A stretch of DNA of 14,290 nucleotides. Source: an uncultured Collinsella sp. GTDB lineage: Bacteria > Actinomycetota > Coriobacteriia > Coriobacteriales > Coriobacteriaceae. Of this stretch, positions 6,480 to 13,291 are shown one piece after another (the first letter of the stretch is position 1; each line of letters starts with the position of its first letter). Where the stretch lies: the NCBI GenBank assembly GCA_934654605.1, contig CAKUGH010000041.1, forward strand, positions 1-14,290. Reading direction: 5' to 3'. The notes under the pieces are model-generated. The model saw only the letters and a list, made by a program, of their open reading frames with translations, ran no database searches and had not been told where the DNA came from. Both the position numbers and the translations under genes were made by a program.

Positions 6480-7523
6480 ATGGAAAAGCTCGATGTTGTG
6501 AATGCGGCTCTTGGCGCACTGCGTGCTGGCGAGACGTGCGAGCTCGTGGTCGTGGCCGGTACGGCGGGGTCGTCACCGCGCGGTGTGGGCGCATGGATGA
6601 CTGTCTTTGCCGATGGAAGCCAGGCGGGCACTATCGGCGGCGGCAAGATTGAGCTCTTTGCGCTGGATGAGGCGCGCGAGCTGCTGGCCGCAGGGCAATC
6701 GCGTCTGGTCCGCTACACCATGGGCGGCGAGAACTCCGATACCGGCATGATCTGCGGCGGAGCCATCTGCCTGTGCTACCTGCATCTGGATGCGACCCAG
6801 GCACCGTTGTTCCAGGAAATCGCCGACGTCTTGGCCTATCGGCGCATCGGCGACTTCGTCATCGACTTTGAGCCGTTTGTCGCGAGCGCGCTCGAGGGCG
6901 ATGTGGCTGAGTACCATGGCGAGGAATCGCGCCGCACCATTGCGGGCTGCCCCGGGCTTTCGCTGGTGGAGGAGGGGAGTAAGGTCACCTACACCAACGC
7001 TGCTTCCGAGATTCCCCCGGCGCACATCGAGACGCTCTGCCCCGAGGGCCTGACCTACATCTTTGGCTGTGGACACGTGGGCGCCGCGACGGCGCGGGTG
7101 CTCACGGCGGCGGGCTTTGCCGTTGTGGCGTGCGATGACCGCCCCGGCACGCTGACCCCCGAATGGGTGCCCGGTGTTTACGACCGTCGTCTGGTCGATT
7201 ACAAGAACCTGAGCGAGCTGTGTCCCATCGGTCCGCGCGACTTGGTGGTCGTCGCCACGGCGGGTCACAAGTCCGATATCGACGTGGTGATTCAGGCCAT
7301 GCGCGCCAAACCCGCCTATCTGGGCTGCTTGGGCTCGCGCCGCAAGACGGCCTTTGTGCGCGCCCGCCTGGAGCAGGAGGGCTTTACGCAGGAGCAAATC
7401 GGCGAGCTGCACCTGCCGATCGGTGTCGCCATCGAGGCCGAGGACCCCGAGGAGATCGCCATCTCCATCGCCGCCGAGATGATCCACCTGCGCCGCACCA
7501 AACTCGTCCCCCGCAAACGCTAA
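6480..7523 (+). CDS. xdhC: XdhC/CoxI family molybdenum hydroxylase maturation factor
   Basis: A 347-residue two-domain protein. The N-terminal XdhC_CoxI domain shows GSSPR at 30-34, GGGKIE at 53-58 and DTGMICGG at 87-94. The C-terminal Rossmann domain shows FGCGHVGAA at 195-203, an acidic turn ACDDRPG at 217-223, GCLGSRRK at 282-289 and PIGVAI at 313-318. XdhC proteins bind the molybdenum cofactor, protect it, assist its sulfuration and insert it into xanthine-dehydrogenase-type enzymes. Next to yqeB, this copy probably handles the selenium-modified form. No hydroxylase subunit is adjacent, so the client lies elsewhere. AAGGCGG (6472-6478) precedes the ATG closely. The gene ends 17 bases before palindromic element copy 2, which has a T-run and may end this transcript. 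Confidence 0.92.
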   Translation: MEKLDVVNAALGALRAGETCELVVVAGTAGSSPRGVGAWMTVFADGSQAGTIGGGKIELFALDEARELLAAGQSRLVRYTMGGENSDTGMICGGAICLCYLHLDATQAPLFQEIADVLAYRRIGDFVIDFEPFVASALEGDVAEYHGEESRRTIAGCPGLSLVEEGSKVTYTNAASEIPPAHIETLCPEGLTYIFGCGHVGAATARVLTAAGFAVVACDDRPGTLTPEWVPGVYDRRLVDYKNLSELCPIGPRDLVVVATAGHKSDIDVVIQAMRAKPAYLGCLGSRRKTAFVRARLEQEGFTQEQIGELHLPIGVAIEAEDPEEIAISIAAEMIHLRRTKLVPRKR

Positions 7524-7540
7524 TCGCATCCCCATATATG

Positions 7541-7607
7541 AGTTGCGGTGGAATAGGGACTGTTTATGCCTGTTAAGCCGTCAAACAGTCCCTATTTCAC
7601 CGCAACT
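7541..7607. repeat. 67-bp palindromic element, copy 2, with downstream T-run
   Basis: Arms of 25 bases (7541-7565 and 7583-7607) are inverted copies with one mismatch at arm position 11, enclosing a 17-base middle. The outer 16 bases match copy 1 at 4747-4813 once that copy is reversed. The next three arm bases are GGA here and TTC in copy 1, and each stays complementary to its own partner arm. Directly after the right arm comes GCTTTTT (7608-7614), so here the element would serve as a strong intrinsic terminator for yqeB-xdhC. It begins the 311-base gene-free stretch before rplE, the rest of which holds a promoter and a structured leader. Confidence 0.9.
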
Positions 7608-7668
7608 GCTTTTTGGGACCCATTTGTGCGGGGGAGTTGTGGAGTTGTGCAGGCAGACGAGGTTTTTC

Positions 7669-7697
7669 TGGAAATACGCACCCAATGCGCGTATAGT
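7669..7697 (+). promoter_or_regulatory. Promoter of the rplE-map operon
   Basis: TGGAAA (7669-7674) and TATAGT (7692-7697) are 17 bases apart, with four and five of six consensus matches. Transcription would start near 7704, about 130 bases before rplE. A promoter is required here because the upstream gene is not ribosomal and is followed by a hairpin with a T-run. Confidence 0.65.
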
Positions 7698-7714
7698 ACC
7701 GATTGTTTTGTCGG

Positions 7715-7774
7715 CTCCTGCTGCGTCGAGTCCAAACCGCGAAATGCCATGAGCGGCGCGGATGCAGCCAGGAG
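7715..7774 (+). promoter_or_regulatory. Structured leader RNA upstream of rplE
   Basis: CTCCTG (7715-7720) pairs with CAGGAG (7769-7774). After a single bulged C7768, CTGCGTC (7721-7727) pairs with GATGCAG (7761-7767) with one G-T. Inside, CCGC (7737-7740) pairs with GCGG (7753-7756) around a 12-base loop. The 60-base fold begins about ten bases after the predicted transcription start. A looser second stem, GCACG (7775-7779) with CGTGC (7805-7809), follows directly. Long structured leaders before ribosomal operons often bind a ribosomal protein for feedback; which protein cannot be told from this. The S8 mimic known near rplE in E. coli is one hypothesis. Confidence 0.45.
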
Positions 7775-7834
7775 GCACGAGGACAACCCATCGTGGCCAC
7801 GCCCCGTGCTTAAAACCCCAAGAAGGAGTGAACA

Positions 7835-8392
7835 ATGGCAGAAGAGAAGTATGTGCCGCGTCTGAAGACCAAGTACAACAACGAGGTCAAGCAGCAGCTT
7901 CAGGACAAGTTCCAGTACGAGAACGTCATGATGATCCCCAAGTTTGAGAAGATCGTCGTGAACATGGGTGTCGGCGAGGCCGCTACCGATTCCAAGGCCA
8001 TCGACGGTGCCGTGCGCGACCTGCGCGCCATCACCGGCCAGCAGCCGATGATCACCCGTGCCCGCAAGTCCATCGCTACCTTCCGCCTGCGCGCTGGTAT
8101 GCCGATCGGCTGCAAGGTTACCCTGCGTGGCGACCGTATGTGGGAGTTCTTCGATCGTCTGACCTCCGTCGCGATCCCCCGTATCCGCGACTTCCGCGGC
8201 ATCTCCGCCAAGAGCTTCGACGGCCGTGGTAACTTCTCCATGGGCGTCACCGAGCAGCTCATCTTCCCCGAGATCGACTTCGATTCCGTCGATCACCAGC
8301 GTGGTATGGACATCACTTTCGTGACCACCGCCAACACCGATGAGGAGGCCAAGGCCCTTCTGGACGCCTTCGGTTTCCCGTTCAAGAAATAG
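7835..8392 (+). CDS. rplE: Ribosomal protein L5
   Basis: A 185-residue 50S protein that binds 5S rRNA and the central protuberance. Recognisable segments are [11 protein letters not shown] (39-49), [12 protein letters not shown] (75-86), GCKVTLRG (92-99), IPRIRDFRG (114-122) and the C-terminal FPEIDFDSV. Length is about five residues over the usual 179-180, with the additions at the N-terminus. AAGAAGGAGTG (7820-7830) is a strong ribosome binding site. It is the first gene of the operon here: L14 and L24, which precede L5 in most bacteria, are missing upstream and xdhC stands in their place. A 79-base gap with a strong hairpin separates it from rpsN. Confidence 0.98.
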   Translation: MAEEKYVPRLKTKYNNEVKQQLQDKFQYENVMMIPKFEKIVVNMGVGEAATDSKAIDGAVRDLRAITGQQPMITRARKSIATFRLRAGMPIGCKVTLRGDRMWEFFDRLTSVAIPRIRDFRGISAKSFDGRGNFSMGVTEQLIFPEIDFDSVDHQRGMDITFVTTANTDEEAKALLDAFGFPFKK

Positions 8393-8407
8393 GTTCACCT
8401 GCCCTAT

Positions 8408-8437
8408 AAGCGCCGTTCCCACAAGGGGGCGGCGCTT
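8408..8437 (+). other. 13-bp hairpin between rplE and rpsN
   Basis: Bases 8408-8420 pair with 8425-8437 (AAGCGCCG with CGGCGCTT, two G-T wobbles, then CCC with GGG) around an ACAA loop. No T-run follows. The structure fills the gap 15 bases after the rplE stop and leaves the rpsN ribosome binding site (GAGGAGGAT, near 8459) free. It could stabilise the upstream message, mark a processing site, or bind a ribosomal protein. Confidence 0.6.
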
Positions 8438-8471
8438 GGGGCGAACAATACTCTATGTGAGGAGGATATAA

Positions 8472-8657
8472 GTGGCTAAGACATCGATGATCGTCAAGTG
8501 CAATCGCAAGCAGAAGTTCTCTACTCGTGAGTACACGCGCTGCCAGCGCTGCGGCCGTCCGCACTCTGTGTACCGCAAGTTCGGCCTGTGCCGTGTCTGC
8601 TTCCGTGAGCTTGCACTCAAGGGCGAGCTTCCCGGCGTTAAGAAGGCCAGCTGGTAA
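8472..8657 (+). CDS. rpsN: Ribosomal protein S14, zinc type
   Basis: A 61-residue 30S protein of the type Z subgroup. The zinc knuckle is visible as C24-x2-C27 and C40-x2-C43, and the C-terminal [11 protein letters not shown] is typical. It binds the 3' major domain of 16S rRNA in the head. The start is a GTG preceded by GAGGAGGAT at 8459-8467, the only start giving the standard [10 protein letters not shown]-terminus. Because this form needs zinc, a zinc-free paralog elsewhere in the genome under zinc control is possible; none is in the window. Confidence 0.97.
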   Translation: MAKTSMIVKCNRKQKFSTREYTRCQRCGRPHSVYRKFGLCRVCFRELALKGELPGVKKASW

Positions 8658-8712
8658 GTCACTACCAGCGTTTCAAGCATCCGTTTGGAACAGGGAAAAC
8701 GCGCTAGTTAGG

Positions 8713-8735
8713 CTTTGCCGTTAAGGGCGGCGAAG
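8713..8735 (+). other. Hairpin between rpsN and rpsH
   Basis: CTTTGCCG (8713-8720) pairs with the segment ending CGAAG (8728-8735), with one G-T, leaving a seven-base loop. It lies in a 119-base gap, unusually long within this operon. No T-run follows. The rpsH ribosome binding site, GAAGGAGAA, is 28 bases downstream and unpaired. Confidence 0.4.
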
Positions 8736-8776
8736 AACCAAGAGCACGTGTTCATCAAGAACGAAGGAGAATCTGT

Positions 8777-9175
8777 ATGAACCTTACAGACCCGATCGCA
8801 GATATGCTTACGCGCATCCGTAACGCTAACTCTGTGAACAAGGCCACGGTCTCCATGCCGAGCAGCAAGAAGCTCGTCGAGATCGCTCGTGTTCTGCACG
8901 AGGAGGGCTACATCGAGGGCTACGATGTCGAGGACACCGTTCCCCAGAAGACTCTGCACATCACGCTTAAGTATGGTCCCAAGAAGGCTAAGGTCATCAA
9001 CGGCATCCGCCGCATTTCCAAGCCGGGCCTGCGTAAGTACACCGGCGTTGCCGACATGCCCCGCGTCCGCGGTGGCCTTGGTACCGCCATTATTTCCACC
9101 AGCCATGGCGTCATGACCGACCGCGATGCTCGCAAGCACAACGTCGGCGGCGAGATCATCGCTTACGTCTGGTAA
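8777..9175 (+). CDS. rpsH: Ribosomal protein S8
   Basis: A 132-residue 30S protein that binds helix 21 of 16S rRNA early in assembly. The N-terminus [13 protein letters not shown] (5-17) and the C-terminal [19 protein letters not shown] signature (107-125) are clear. Length is standard (about 131). In E. coli S8 is the feedback repressor of this operon, acting near rplE, so the hairpins in and before this operon are candidate targets. GAAGGAGAA precedes the ATG by six bases. Confidence 0.98.
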   Translation: MNLTDPIADMLTRIRNANSVNKATVSMPSSKKLVEIARVLHEEGYIEGYDVEDTVPQKTLHITLKYGPKKAKVINGIRRISKPGLRKYTGVADMPRVRGGLGTAIISTSHGVMTDRDARKHNVGGEIIAYVW

Positions 9176-9208
9176 TTCGCTCGGTAGGTAGAAGGAAAGG
9201 AGATCACC

Positions 9209-9745
9209 GTGTCTCGTATCGGTAATAAGCCTGTCCAGATTCCCGCCGGAGTCGAAGTGGCAGTCAACGGCAACAACGTTGTCGTCAAGGGCCCCAAGGG
9301 CCAGCTCGAGCTCGATGTCTTTGAGAAGCTCGCTATCAACGTCGAGGACAACGTCCTCACCGTTTCCCGTCCCGACGACGAGCGTGAGACCCGTGCCCGC
9401 CACGGCCTCACCCGCGCCCTCATCCACAACATGGTTGTTGGCGTTTCCGAGGGCTTCGAGAAGAAGCTCGAGCTCGCCGGCGTCGGTTACCGCGTGCAGC
9501 AGAAGGGCAAGAACCTCGAGTTCTCCCTGGGCTTCTCGCACCCCGTGATCGTCGAGGCTCCCGAGGGCATCACCTTCGAGGTTCCCGACAACACCCACGT
9601 GAACGTCAAGGGTATCAACAAGCAGCAGGTCGGTCAGATCGCCGCTGAGATCCGCGGCCATCGTCCTCCCGAGCCTTACAAGGGCAAGGGTATCCACTAC
9701 GTTGGCGAGCACATCCGCCGCAAGCTGGGTAAGGCCGCCAAGTAG
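9209..9745 (+). CDS. rplF: Ribosomal protein L6
   Basis: A 178-residue 50S protein, placed near the factor-binding site. The N-terminal [16 protein letters not shown] (2-17) and the C-terminal [18 protein letters not shown] (156-173) are diagnostic. The start is GTG with AAAGGAG at 9196-9202, seven bases before. Length is standard. The gap to rplR is 75 bases and contains a perfect hairpin. Confidence 0.98.
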   Translation: MSRIGNKPVQIPAGVEVAVNGNNVVVKGPKGQLELDVFEKLAINVEDNVLTVSRPDDERETRARHGLTRALIHNMVVGVSEGFEKKLELAGVGYRVQQKGKNLEFSLGFSHPVIVEAPEGITFEVPDNTHVNVKGINKQQVGQIAAEIRGHRPPEPYKGKGIHYVGEHIRRKLGKAAK

Positions 9746-9770
9746 TCGTAACCGACTCACTCGCATAAGA

Positions 9771-9792
9771 CCAGCACCCCGTCAGGTGCTGG
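9771..9792 (+). other. Perfect 8-bp hairpin between rplF and rplR
   Basis: CCAGCACC (9771-9778) and GGTGCTGG (9785-9792) pair perfectly around CCGTCA. Five T residues occur at 9803-9807, ten bases after the stem and just before the rplR ribosome binding site TAGGAG. The distance is too long for a standard terminator, and the operon continues, so partial attenuation, processing or protein binding are the likely uses. Confidence 0.6.
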
Positions 9793-9820
9793 CAAGATCA
9801 ACCTTTTTAGGAGTTTACGT

Positions 9821-10189
9821 ATGAACAAGCATAAGGCGAAGCTGGAAGGCCTCAAGCGTCGTCAGCGTCGTGTTCGCGGCAAGGTCTCGGGTACCGCCGA
9901 GCGTCCGCGTCTTCGCGTGACCCGTACTAACGCCAACATCTATGCCCAGATCATCGACGACAGCAAGGGCTCCAGCCTGACGCTCGTCTCCGCCTCGACC
10001 CTCGAGGCCGAGTTCAAGGGCACCCACACCTCGAACAAGGAGGCTGCGGAGAAGGTCGGTCAGCTCGTTGGCAAGCGTGCCATCGAGGCCGGCATCACCA
10101 AGGTCGCCTTCGATCGCGGTGGCCGTATCTACCATGGCCGCGTCAAGGCCCTCGCCGACGGTGCTCGTGCCGCCGGTCTCGAGTTCTAG
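9821..10189 (+). CDS. rplR: Ribosomal protein L18
   Basis: A 122-residue 5S-rRNA-binding protein of the 50S subunit. The basic N-terminal region ([10 protein letters not shown], 12-21) and the C-terminal [20 protein letters not shown] (98-117) are diagnostic. Length is standard. TTTAGGAG (9805-9812) precedes the ATG. Its stop TAG (10187-10189) is embedded in the AGGAGG used by rpsE, so translation of the two is coupled. Confidence 0.98.
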   Translation: MNKHKAKLEGLKRRQRRVRGKVSGTAERPRLRVTRTNANIYAQIIDDSKGSSLTLVSASTLEAEFKGTHTSNKEAAEKVGQLVGKRAIEAGITKVAFDRGGRIYHGRVKALADGARAAGLEF

Positions 10190-10203
10190 GAGGTATGTAG
10201 CAC

Positions 10204-10728
10204 ATGGCTCGTAATCAGAAGCAGCAGCGCGAGGCCTCCGAGTTCGAGGAGCGCGTCGTTTACATCAACCGCGTGTCGAAGACCGTCAAGGGTGGTCGTC
10301 GCATGAGCCTCGTCGCTCTCGTCGTCGTTGGCGACGGCAAGGGCAACGTCGGCGTTGGCATGGGCAAGTCCGCTGAGGTGCCCCTGGCCATCTCCAAGGC
10401 GTCTCTCGATGCCAAGAAGAACATGTTCCACGTGCCGGTGACCGAAGAGGGCACCATCCCGCACGAGGTTCTCGGCCACTTTGGTGCCGGCCGCATCATC
10501 ATCAAGCCCGCTGTCGAGGGTACCGGCGTTATCGCCGGCGGCGCTGTGCGTCCCCTCTTCGAGCTTGCTGGCATCAAGAACGTCCTGTCCAAGTCCCTCG
10601 GTACCGACAACGGCCTCAACATCATCAAGGCTGCCGTCGAGGGCCTCAAGGAGCTCTCCAGCCCTGAGGACGTCGCGGCTCGCCGTGGCCTGACGGTCTC
10701 CGAGATGTTCGTCGGTAAGGAGAACTAA
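10204..10728 (+). CDS. rpsE: Ribosomal protein S5
   Basis: A 174-residue 30S protein involved in decoding accuracy and mRNA unwinding. The double-stranded-RNA-binding domain holds [19 protein letters not shown] (30-48) and the C-terminal domain holds [13 protein letters not shown] (104-116) and NVLSKSLGT (124-132). The ribosome binding site AGGAGG (10189-10194) overlaps the rplR stop. The next gene starts two bases after the stop. Confidence 0.98.
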   Translation: MARNQKQQREASEFEERVVYINRVSKTVKGGRRMSLVALVVVGDGKGNVGVGMGKSAEVPLAISKASLDAKKNMFHVPVTEEGTIPHEVLGHFGAGRIIIKPAVEGTGVIAGGAVRPLFELAGIKNVLSKSLGTDNGLNIIKAAVEGLKELSSPEDVAARRGLTVSEMFVGKEN

Positions 10729-10730
10729 GC

Positions 10731-10913
10731 ATGGCTGACACCATCAAGATCAAGCAGGTCCGCAGCACCAACGGTTGCAAGCAGGACCAGGTCCGTACTG
10801 TCCGTGCCCTCGGTCTCCACAGGATCCGCGAGGTTCGCGAGATTGCTGACAACGAGTCCGTCCGCGGCATGATCTTCAAGGTCAAGCACCTTGTCGAGAT
10901 TGTAGAGGAGTAG
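10731..10913 (+). CDS. rpmD: Ribosomal protein L30
   Basis: A 60-residue 50S protein. IKIKQVRSTNGCKQDQVRTV (5-24), ALGLHRI (26-32) and the C-terminal RGMIFKVKHLV (45-55) match the family at standard length. It starts two bases after the rpsE stop, with AAGGAG inside the rpsE end as its ribosome binding site. The rplO start follows three bases after its stop. Confidence 0.97.
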   Translation: MADTIKIKQVRSTNGCKQDQVRTVRALGLHRIREVREIADNESVRGMIFKVKHLVEIVEE

Positions 10914-10916
10914 CAA

Positions 10917-11366
10917 ATGCAGCTTCACGATCTTACTCCCGCGCCCGGTTCCACCAAGAACCGCAAGCGCGTCGGCCGTGGCAATTCTTCGGGTCACGGC
11001 ACCACTTCTGGCCGCGGCCAGAAGGGCCAGGGCTCTCGCTCTGGCGGCACCAAGGGTGCCGGCTTCGAGGGTGGCCAGACTCCGCTGGCTATGCGCCTGC
11101 CCAAGCTTCCGGGCTTCCGCAACCCCCGTCGTATCGAGTACACCGCGGTTAACGTCGAGCGTCTCGAGCGTAAGTTCGAGGATGGCGCTGTGATCGACGG
11201 TGCCGCTCTTAAGGCCGCTCGCATCACCAAGAGCGAGTTCGAGCCCGTCAAGGTGCTCGGCAATGGTGAGCTCACCAAGAAGTTCACGGTCAAGGTCGAC
11301 AAGGTCAGCGCTTCCGCGCAGGCCAAGATCGAGGCCGCCGGCGGAAAGGTCGAGCTGCCGTGCTAA
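10917..11366 (+). CDS. rplO: Ribosomal protein L15
   Basis: A 149-residue 50S protein. The N-terminal half is a basic, glycine-rich extension ([20 protein letters not shown] at 16-35, then [19 protein letters not shown] at 39-57) that threads into 23S rRNA, followed by the compact [20 protein letters not shown] region (110-129). Length is standard. The ribosome binding site GAGGAG lies in the rpmD end. Its last codons overlap the secY start by seven bases. Confidence 0.98.
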   Translation: MQLHDLTPAPGSTKNRKRVGRGNSSGHGTTSGRGQKGQGSRSGGTKGAGFEGGQTPLAMRLPKLPGFRNPRRIEYTAVNVERLERKFEDGAVIDGAALKAARITKSEFEPVKVLGNGELTKKFTVKVDKVSASAQAKIEAAGGKVELPC

Positions 11367-12646
11367 ATGGTCTTAAGAATGCTTTCCGCATCAAAGAACT
11401 GCGCGAAAAGATTCTTTTTACCATAGCTATGCTCGTCGTGTACCGCATTGGTGCGCACGTTCCTGTGCCCGGCATTCCCTTCCAGGGGATGCTGGGCCTT
11501 TTCTCGACCGAGAACAACTCGGTCGCCGCAGGTGCTATGGCCCTCCTGAATCTTTTCTCTGGTGGCGCGTTGAGCTATGTTTCGGTGTTCTCCCTGGGTA
11601 TCATGCCCTACATCACGAGCTCGATTATCCTCCAGATGCTCCAGGCCGTCGTGCCTTCCCTGCATGAGCTTGCCCGCGAGGGCGAGGTCGGTCAGACCAA
11701 GATCACGCAGTATTCGCGTTACCTCACCTTGGCCCTGGCAATCCTCAACTCCGTGGGTTACCTCTTCCTCTTTAAGAGCTTCGGTATCAGCTTCAACGGT
11801 GCCGGTGCTCCCGAGATCATCTTTGACCTCATGATCGTCGGCACGCTCACCGCGGGCGCCATGCTGATCATGTGGATTGGTGAGCTCATCACCCAGCGCG
11901 GTATCGGCAATGGCATGTCGCTGATCATCTTCGCGAACATCATGGCCGGTCTTCCGCAGGCGATCTTCTCCAGCACCGAGGGCAACGCCGGTGGCATCAT
12001 CACCATGGTGATCATCTGCGCCATCATCCTGCTGGTCATCCCGCTGATTGTTTTCCTTGAGCGCGGCCAGCGCCGCATTCCGGTCTCCTACGCCAAGCGC
12101 GTCGTGGGCCGTCGCATGATGGGTGGTCAGACCACCTACCTGCCCATCAAGGTCAACACTGCGGGCGTCGTGCCGATCATCTTTGCTTCGGCACTGCTGT
12201 ACTTCCCGGCCCAGATCGCCGTGTTCTTCCCCGGCATCGGCTGGATCCAGGCAGTTGCCTCTGCGCTTTCGACCGGTTGGCTCAACTGGGTGCTTAACGT
12301 TGTCCTCATCGTGTTCTTCGCGTACTTCTACACCTCCATGGTGTTCAATCCCGACGACACGGCCGACAATCTTAAGAAGCAGGGCGGCTTTATTCCGGGC
12401 GTCCGTCCGGGTAGGGCTACCGCGGCCTACATCAAGAACGCGCTCAACAAGATCACGCTTCCCAGCGCTGTCTTCTTGGCGCTCATCGCCATCGTGCCTT
12501 CGATTATCTTCTCCTTCACGGGTAACCAGCTGATCCAGGCATTTGGCGGCACGTCCATCCTCATCATGGTCGGCGTCGTGCTCGACACGGTCGACAAGCT
12601 CGAAGGCCAGATCAAGATGTATGATTACGATGGATTCTTTAAATAG
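11360..12646 (+). CDS. secY: Protein translocase subunit SecY
   Basis: A 428-residue integral membrane protein, the channel of the Sec translocon. About ten hydrophobic helices are visible, near residues 18-37, 68-92, 118-140, 151-172, 180-200, 213-233, 266-290, 308-328, 365-387 and 392-412. The cytosolic loop carries [12 protein letters not shown] (236-247), and [11 protein letters not shown] (330-340) plus [10 protein letters not shown] (342-351) are hallmark motifs. The start is a GTG inside the rplO end (seven-base overlap), chosen because it gives the standard [16 protein letters not shown]-terminus and has AAAGGT at 11345-11350; the next Met is inside the first helix. Overlap implies coupled translation with rplO. 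Confidence 0.97.
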   Translation: MLNGLKNAFRIKELREKILFTIAMLVVYRIGAHVPVPGIPFQGMLGLFSTENNSVAAGAMALLNLFSGGALSYVSVFSLGIMPYITSSIILQMLQAVVPSLHELAREGEVGQTKITQYSRYLTLALAILNSVGYLFLFKSFGISFNGAGAPEIIFDLMIVGTLTAGAMLIMWIGELITQRGIGNGMSLIIFANIMAGLPQAIFSSTEGNAGGIITMVIICAIILLVIPLIVFLERGQRRIPVSYAKRVVGRRMMGGQTTYLPIKVNTAGVVPIIFASALLYFPAQIAVFFPGIGWIQAVASALSTGWLNWVLNVVLIVFFAYFYTSMVFNPDDTADNLKKQGGFIPGVRPGRATAAYIKNALNKITLPSAVFLALIAIVPSIIFSFTGNQLIQAFGGTSILIMVGVVLDTVDKLEGQIKMYDYDGFFK

Positions 12647-12650
12647 GCTA

Positions 12651-12657
12651 GAGGAGG
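12651..12657 (+). promoter_or_regulatory. adk: Ribosome binding site that fixes the adk start
   Basis: GAGGAGG ends seven bases before the ATG at 12665, the ideal distance. A TTG at 12659 would extend the frame by two codons but is only one base from this site, so it cannot be the start. Confidence 0.85.
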
Positions 12658-12664
12658 ATTGCTC

Positions 12665-13291
12665 ATGAACCTCGTATTGCTCGGAGCTCCGGGTGCCGGT
12701 AAAGGCACCGTTGCACAGGAGCTCGTCGCCGAGTTCGGCGTCGCTCACATTTCCACGGGCGACCTGCTGCGTGCTGCCGTCAAGGGTGGCACCGAGCTTG
12801 GTATTCAGGCTAAGAAGTACATGGACGCTGGCGAGCTCGTTCCCGACCAGCTCGTGATTGACCTTGTCAAGGAGCGCCTTGCCGCCGATGACGCCCAGCA
12901 GGGTTTCATCCTCGATGGCTTCCCGCGCAACACCGCCCAGGCTGTAACGCTCGATTCCGAGCTCTCCGCCATGGGCCGCGAGATTGATTGCGCCCTTCTG
13001 GTCGACGTGGCCCCCGAGGTCATCATCGACCGTCTGTCTTCGCGTCGCACCTGCCGCGCCTGCGGTTACACCGGCACTGCTGCCGATGCTACCTGCCCCA
13101 AGTGTGGCGGCGAGATGTATCAGCGCGACGACGACAAGCCCGAGACCATCAAGAACCGTCTCGACGTCTACGAGAAGTCCACGAGCCCGCTCGTTGACTA
13201 CTATCGTGGCCAGGGTCTGCTCAAGTCGGTCAACGGTGACCAGGCTCGCGAGACCGTGTACGGGGATGTCAAAGAGGCTCTCGGTCTATGA
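12665..13291 (+). CDS. adk: Adenylate kinase
   Basis: A 208-residue cytosolic enzyme interconverting ATP plus AMP and two ADP. The P-loop GAPGAGKGT is at 7-15, the AMP-site TGDLLR at 31-36, DGFPRN at 84-89, and DRLSSRRTC enters the LID at 122-130. The LID carries four cysteines (C130, C133, C144, C147), a zinc knuckle, but the segment between the two CxxC pairs is ten residues against about sixteen in the well-known zinc-bearing kinases. The usual YH and PP residues of that loop are missing. Context secY-adk-map is the classic order. The last four bases overlap the map start (ATGA). Confidence 0.97.
   Translation: MNLVLLGAPGAGKGTVAQELVAEFGVAHISTGDLLRAAVKGGTELGIQAKKYMDAGELVPDQLVIDLVKERLAADDAQQGFILDGFPRNTAQAVTLDSELSAMGREIDCALLVDVAPEVIIDRLSSRRTCRACGYTGTAADATCPKCGGEMYQRDDDKPETIKNRLDVYEKSTSPLVDYYRGQGLLKSVNGDQARETVYGDVKEALGL

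Noticed and set aside
1..7523. In-frame UGA read as selenocysteine in the selenium-linked genes
   Set aside because: Every gene here reaches full family length without an internal stop, so no selenocysteine codon is needed; the selenium link is through cofactor maturation.
4747..7607. The two palindromes as a CRISPR repeat pair or as insertion-sequence ends
   Set aside because: They are 2.7 kb apart with ordinary genes between, no spacer pattern, no transposase, and each is itself a full palindrome rather than a single terminal arm.
7749..7834. Small upstream open frame starting at the ATG at 7749 in the rplE leader
   Set aside because: No ribosome binding site precedes it, it lies inside the leader stem and it runs into rplE out of frame; nothing supports translation.
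12659..12664. TTG start for adk two codons upstream of the ATG
   Set aside because: It is one base from the GAGGAGG site, too close for initiation; the ATG at 12665 has ideal spacing and the standard N-terminus.
11363..12748. 461-residue minus-strand open frame opposite secY
   Set aside because: Highly charged His/Asp/Glu-rich composition is the expected antisense of membrane-protein codons; SecY is certain.
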